Shown here: piece after piece, positions 13,247 to 16,335 of the stretch
Position numbering within the stretch: the first letter of the stretch is position 1
How the letters are laid out: each line of letters begins with the position of its first letter
From: an uncultured Clostridia bacterium
Lineage (GTDB): Bacteria > Bacillota > Clostridia > Oscillospirales > Ruminococcaceae
Assembly: GCA_947629275.1 (NCBI GenBank)
Contig: CANRDG010000028.1
Location: 1 to 16,335 of the forward strand
Length of the DNA stretch: 16,335 nucleotides
Reading direction: 5' to 3'
Notes under the pieces: generated by a model
Told to the model about the DNA's origin: nothing
Database searches by the model: none
Seen by the model: the letters and a program-made list of their open reading frames with translations, nothing else
Position numbers and translations under genes: made by a program

Positions 13247-13615
13247 ATGGCACGTATTGCTAGTATCGACCTGCCCAGAGATAAGAGGATAGAGATAGGT
13301 CTGACTTATATCTACGGCATCGGTCTTCCGACATCTAAGAAAATACTTGAAGCTACGGGCGTTGATCCCGACACAAGAGTTAAGGATCTTACGGACGAGG
13401 ACGTGGCAAAGCTTCGTGAGTACATCGATCACAACGTTATGGTTGAGGGCGATCTGAGAAGAGAAGTTGCTCTTAACATCAAAAGACTTGTTGAGATCGG
13501 CTGCTACAGAGGCGTTCGTCACCGCAAGGGTCTGCCTGTAAGAGGTCAAAGAACAAAGACCAACGCAAGAACCCGCAAGGGTCCTGTAAAGACCATAGCT
13601 AACAAGAAGAAGTAA
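13247..13615 (+). CDS. rpsM: 30S ribosomal protein S13
   Basis: S13 in the 30S head contacts the P-site tRNA and forms bridge B1 with L5. The 122-residue product begins MARIASIDLPRDKRIEIGLT. The helical domain contains TYIYGIGLPTSKKILEATGV. The C-terminal tail is rich in arginine and has RGVRHRKGLPVRGQRTKTNA followed by RTRKGPVK. The binding site TGGAGGTG is at 13228-13235. First gene of the alpha cluster. In E. coli an S4-binding pseudoknot lies before this gene; here the 30-base gap is too short for one. Confidence 0.98.
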   Translation: MARIASIDLPRDKRIEIGLTYIYGIGLPTSKKILEATGVDPDTRVKDLTDEDVAKLREYIDHNVMVEGDLRREVALNIKRLVEIGCYRGVRHRKGLPVRGQRTKTNARTRKGPVKTIANKKK

Positions 13616-13630
13616 GGAGGGATATGAAGT

Positions 13631-14026
13631 ATGGCTCAGGCTAAGAAAACGACGGTTCGCCGCCGCAGAGAAAGAAAAAACATTGAAAACGGACAGGTTC
13701 ATATCCAGTCTACTTTCAATAACACTATCGTTACTATAACGGATATGCAGGGCAACGCTATTTCGTGGGCTTCCGCAGGCGAAATGGGATTCAGAGGCTC
13801 TAAGAAGTCTACACCGTTCGCAGCGCAGACTGCTGCAGAGACTGCTGCAAGAGCTGCCAAAGAACACGGACTTAAGACCGTTGAGGTTTATGTAAAAGGT
13901 CCGGGAGCTGGAAGAGAAGCGGCTATAAGAGCATTGCAGTCCGAGGATCTGGAAGTACGCCTTATAAAGGACGTTACACCTATTCCCCACAACGGATGCC
14001 GCCCGCCCAAGAGAAGAAGAGTATAA
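13631..14026 (+). CDS. rpsK: 30S ribosomal protein S11
   Basis: S11 forms part of the 30S platform near the E site. The 131-residue product has IQSTFNNTIVTITDMQGNAI near 28-47, the SWASAGEMGFRGSKKSTPFA block, and the conserved C-terminus DVTPIPHNGCRPPKRRRV. AAGGAGGG at 13615-13622 supports ATG 13631. A nearer ATG at 13624 is out of frame. A 129-base structured gap separates it from rpsD. Confidence 0.98.
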   Translation: MAQAKKTTVRRRRERKNIENGQVHIQSTFNNTIVTITDMQGNAISWASAGEMGFRGSKKSTPFAAQTAAETAARAAKEHGLKTVEVYVKGPGAGREAAIRALQSEDLEVRLIKDVTPIPHNGCRPPKRRRV

Positions 14027-14155
14027 CTTCTTTTGCATTTCATACGCACGGACATTTAGTCCGAACAGACCGAGTTACCCAAAGTTTGCTCGGTGTCGGA
14101 TAACGGCAGAGAGCCGCTCAGATCCGATATTATTTAAAAACGGAGGAAAATTTTT
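14027..14155 (+). promoter_or_regulatory. structured rpsK-rpsD intergenic region, possible S4-binding site
   Basis: Three hairpins occur in order. CGGAC 14049-14053 pairs with GTCCG 14059-14063 (loop ATTTA). ACCGAG 14069-14074 pairs with CTCGGT 14089-14094. TCGGAT 14096-14101 pairs with ATCCGA 14122-14127, enclosing CGGC/GCCG at 14104-14116. No terminator T-run follows, and ACGGAGG at 14140-14146 remains open. S4 regulates its own mRNA in both E. coli and Bacillus by binding structured RNA. A structured leader immediately before rpsD makes S4 feedback a reasonable guess, not a demonstrated one. Confidence 0.5.
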
Positions 14156-14848
14156 ATGGCAGTAAGCAAAGAACCGATCATCAAAACATGCAGAACGCTC
14201 GGCATAAGCCCGGCTGTTATGGGTGTAAATCCGAGAGTTCCCGACAATTACAAGGAAAAGCTCAAAGAGGATCTTGAGGATAAGAGCAAAAAGAGACCTG
14301 ATGCGAGAAAGCACAACATTTCCAGCAAGGTAGAGTACAGAGATCCTTCCGAGGGCAAGAGAAAGAAAGTTTCTGAATACGGTATGCAGCTTAAAGAAAA
14401 GCAGAAGCTGAAATTCATCTACGGCGTACTGGAGAAGCAGTTCCGTCACTACTTTGAGATCGCTCAGAAAATGGAAGGTCAGGCAGGTACTAACCTGCTC
14501 ACTTGTCTTGAAACAAGACTTGACAACATCGTCTTCAGAATGGGTCTTTCAATGACGAGAAGAGAAGCCAGACAGCTGGTCGTTCACGGTCACTTCGACG
14601 TAAATGGCAAGAGAGTGGACATTCCGTCATACAGAGTTAAGGTCGGCGACGTTATCTCTCTGAGAGACAAGAGCAAGCAGAGTCCTAAGTTCAAGGAGAT
14701 AATCGAGGCTAGCGAAGGCAGGCTCGTACCCACTTGGATAGACATGGACAGAGAAAAGCTTGCAGGTAAGGTACTCAGACTTCCCGTTAAGGAAGATCTC
14801 GATTACGAGATAGAAGAGCATCTCATCGTTGAGTTGTACTCCAAATAA
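14156..14848 (+). CDS. rpsD: 30S ribosomal protein S4, cysteine-poor form with N-terminal insertion
   Basis: S4 is a primary 16S rRNA binder and fidelity protein of the 30S body. The 230-residue product is about 20-35 longer than usual. It begins MAVSKEPIIKTCRTLGISPA, lacks the CX2C zinc cysteines of the C-plus type (only C12 in this part), and has a charged stretch at about 26-70. The usual sequence resumes at KKVSEYGMQLKEKQKLKFIY (70-89). The S4 RNA-binding domain spans about 119-180 (ETRLDNIVFRMGLSMTRREA, LVVHGHFDVNGKRVDIPS). The C-terminus ends EEHLIVELYSK. ACGGAGG precedes the ATG. Clostridia commonly carry rpsD inside this cluster. Confidence 0.96.
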   Translation: MAVSKEPIIKTCRTLGISPAVMGVNPRVPDNYKEKLKEDLEDKSKKRPDARKHNISSKVEYRDPSEGKRKKVSEYGMQLKEKQKLKFIYGVLEKQFRHYFEIAQKMEGQAGTNLLTCLETRLDNIVFRMGLSMTRREARQLVVHGHFDVNGKRVDIPSYRVKVGDVISLRDKSKQSPKFKEIIEASEGRLVPTWIDMDREKLAGKVLRLPVKEDLDYEIEEHLIVELYSK

Positions 14849-14966
14849 TAACACCCCGCGTGGGCGCGCTTTATGGGCGTTCATGAAGGTTAAGCTGGGC
14901 GGGGCGGCAAAGCGCTTCGCCACATTCGTAAAAACTAATCGAGGTTTGGACACGGGAGGGTTATAA
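14849..14966 (+). promoter_or_regulatory. structured rpsD-rpoA intergenic region with possible pseudoknot
   Basis: CCCCGC at 14854-14859 is complementary to GCGGGG at 14899-14904. GCGCTTT at 14866-14872 is complementary to AAAGCGC at 14909-14915. These two helices interlock, so they would form a pseudoknot if both exist; otherwise they compete. GGCG 14903-14906 may also pair with CGCC 14918-14921. TGGGCG occurs three times (14861, 14874, 14896). CGGGAGGG at 14953-14960 is the rpoA binding site and is unpaired in this scheme. No terminator is visible. Confidence 0.45.
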
Positions 14967-15929
14967 ATGCTTGAAAAAATTGAAAAGCCGGATATAGAAA
15001 TAGCTGAACTTAAAAGCAACGGAACTTACGGTAAGTTTATTCTTGAACCGCTTGAGAGAGGCTATGGTACGACTCTTGGAAACAGCTTGAGAAGAGTATT
15101 GCTTTCCTCTTTGCCGGGCGTTGCCGTTACATCTGTAAAGATAGACGGCGTACACCACGAGCTTTCCACTATCCCCGGAGTTAAGGAAGATGTCACGGAG
15201 ATCGTTCTTAACCTGAAGGGTCTGACCGCTAAACTTTACTGCGACGGACCCAAGACGATATATATAGAGGCAGAGGGCGAGTGCGAGGTCACTGCGGGCG
15301 ACATTAAGACCGATTCGGAGGTCGATATACTTGTTCCCGATATGCACATTGCAACGCTCGGCGTTGGCGCGAAGCTCTATATGGAGATCGTTATTGACAG
15401 AGGCAGGGGCTATGTTACTTCTGAAAAGAACAAACAGCTTATGGCTGGCAACGCTCCGATAGGAGTTATTGCGCTGGACAGCATATACACCCCTGTACTG
15501 AAAGTAAATTACACAGTTGAAAACACCAGAGTAGGTCAGATAACAGACTACGACAAGCTTATTCTGGAGGTATGGACTGACGGTACTATTTCGGCGAAAG
15601 AGGCCGTTTCACTGGCGGCAAAGCTTTTGACCGAACACCTGAATCTGTTCATCGACCTTTCGGAAGAGGCAAATATGCCTGAGATAATGGCTGAAAAGGA
15701 CGACAAGGGCAAGGAAAAGATACTTGAAATGACAATAGAAGAACTTGACCTTTCGGTACGTTCGTTCAACTGTCTGAAGAGAGCCGGTATAAACACCGTA
15801 AACGACCTTATCGGAAAGTCCGAAGAGGAAATGATGAAGGTCAGAAACCTTGGCAAGAAGTCGTTTGACGAGGTCAAGGAGAAGCTGAGGTCTTTAGGTT
15901 ACGACCTTAGCTCAGAAGAAAATGATTAA
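14967..15929 (+). CDS. rpoA: DNA-directed RNA polymerase subunit alpha
   Basis: The alpha dimer nucleates assembly of RNA polymerase, and its C-terminal domain binds UP elements and activators. The 320-residue product has the N-terminal domain with FILEPLERGYGTTLGNSLRR at 24-43 and the helix pair VSLAAKLLTEHLNLFIDLSE. A linker follows (EKDDKGKEKIL). The C-terminal domain, from about 255, contains LDLSVRSFNCLKRAGINTVN and NLGKKSFDEVKEKLRSLG. R265 falls at the DNA-contacting position known from E. coli. The ATG follows CGGGAGGG. Placement between rpsD and rplQ is standard. Confidence 0.98.
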   Translation: MLEKIEKPDIEIAELKSNGTYGKFILEPLERGYGTTLGNSLRRVLLSSLPGVAVTSVKIDGVHHELSTIPGVKEDVTEIVLNLKGLTAKLYCDGPKTIYIEAEGECEVTAGDIKTDSEVDILVPDMHIATLGVGAKLYMEIVIDRGRGYVTSEKNKQLMAGNAPIGVIALDSIYTPVLKVNYTVENTRVGQITDYDKLILEVWTDGTISAKEAVSLAAKLLTEHLNLFIDLSEEANMPEIMAEKDDKGKEKILEMTIEELDLSVRSFNCLKRAGINTVNDLIGKSEEEMMKVRNLGKKSFDEVKEKLRSLGYDLSSEEND

Positions 15930-15948
15930 AGATAGGAGTTGAATATCT

Positions 15949-16290
15949 ATGCCGGGAACAAGAAAGCTGGGCAGAGCTAGCGATCACAGAAAAGCTATGC
16001 TCAGAGCTATGGTAACTTACCTGCTTGAAAAGGGTAAGATAGAAACTACCGTTACCAGAGCTAAGGAAGTAAGCGCGATGACCGATAAGATGATAACGCT
16101 CGGTAAGGCAGGCGACTTACATTCTAAGCGTCAGGTTCTGGCTTATGTTACTAAGGAGAGCGTAGCTAAGAAGCTCTTTGACGAAATTGCACCCACTTAC
16201 GCAGAGCGCAAGGGCGGTTACACTAAGATAATCAGAACAGGTCCTCGCAGAGGCGACGCTGCTGAAATGGCTATCATTCAGCTTGTTTAA
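15949..16290 (+). CDS. rplQ: 50S ribosomal protein L17
   Basis: L17 is a 50S protein near the exit tunnel. The 113-residue product shows the family sequence: MPGTRKLGRASDHRKAMLRA, then LLEKGKIETTVTRAKEVSAM, and near the end YTKIIRTGPRRGDAAEMAII. The binding site is a modest ATAGGAG (15932-15938) 19 bases after rpoA. It is the last gene of the cluster and is followed by a strong terminator. Confidence 0.98.
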   Translation: MPGTRKLGRASDHRKAMLRAMVTYLLEKGKIETTVTRAKEVSAMTDKMITLGKAGDLHSKRQVLAYVTKESVAKKLFDEIAPTYAERKGGYTKIIRTGPRRGDAAEMAIIQLV

Positions 16291-16303
16291 GATCTGATAA
16301 CTT

Positions 16304-16335
16304 AAAACGGTACGGCTTAGGCTGTGCCGTTTTTT
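16304..16335 (+). terminator. intrinsic terminator of the S10-spc-alpha supercluster
   Basis: Bases 16306-16316 (AACGGTACGGC) pair along their full length with 16321-16331 (GCTGTGCCGTT), including two G-U pairs, around the loop TTAG. The stem may extend by two A-T pairs. It runs into a T-tract that continues to the window end. It starts 13 bases after rplQ and so ends the cluster. Confidence 0.93.

Noticed and set aside
14027..14155. Internal promoter before rpsD
   Set aside because: I found no convincing paired -35 and -10 boxes; TATTAT occurs near 14128 but without a TTGACA-like box at proper distance.
1..16335. Mobile elements, CRISPR arrays, tRNA or rRNA genes, defence or other accessory genes
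   Set aside because: All coding space is filled by the conserved cluster and gaps are under about 135 bases apart from the leader; I saw no repeats, integrase or transposase motifs, or tRNA-like folds.

Overview
The window is the S10-spc-alpha ribosomal protein supercluster of a Clostridia-type Firmicute. I count 32 protein genes, all on the + strand, running without a break from the start of a long leader to an intrinsic terminator at the right edge. The gene order, the C-plus type Z S14, the zinc-lid adenylate kinase, the map - KOW protein - infA - rpmJ junction, and rpsD lying inside the alpha cluster all fit Clostridia. Protein details (the S4 N-terminus, the S5 and L14 sequences), heavy use of AGA and ATA codons and mixed base composition suggest a Ruminococcus-like member of the Oscillospiraceae. 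That genus call is inference from memory, not a search.

Layout: 1-356 is an untranslated leader. It has a possible -10 element at its extreme left, several hairpins, and an intrinsic-terminator-like hairpin (209-241) before rpsJ. 357-5706 is the S10 cluster: rpsJ, rplC, rplD, rplW, rplB, rpsS, rplV, rpsC, rplP, rpmC, rpsQ. 5752-11104 is the spc cluster: rplN, rplX, rplE, rpsZ, rpsH, rplF, rplR, rpsE, rpmD, rplO, secY. 11143-13216 holds adk, map, a small KOW-domain gene, infA and rpmJ. 13247-16290 is the alpha cluster: rpsM, rpsK, rpsD, rpoA, rplQ. A strong terminator follows at 16304-16335. Two genes (rpmD and rpmJ) are very short but clear.

Most genes are separated by about 13-30 bases, each carrying a strong AAGGAGG-type ribosome binding site, and several overlap by one base (TAATG), indicating translational coupling. 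The products build the two ribosomal subunits. The same transcript also supplies the secretion channel (SecY), nucleotide balance (Adk), N-terminal methionine removal (Map), initiation (IF1) and the RNA polymerase alpha subunit.

The coding content is conserved housekeeping and I see no mobile element, CRISPR array, defence system or new enzyme. The points worth a second look are non-coding. The leader resembles an attenuation device, with an 18-pair long-range helix around the terminator. Long structured gaps lie before rplC, rplB, rpsD and rpoA, where such operons usually have short spacers. Two protein oddities are an S4 without zinc cysteines but with a charged N-terminal insertion, and an S3 with a basic C-terminal tail.
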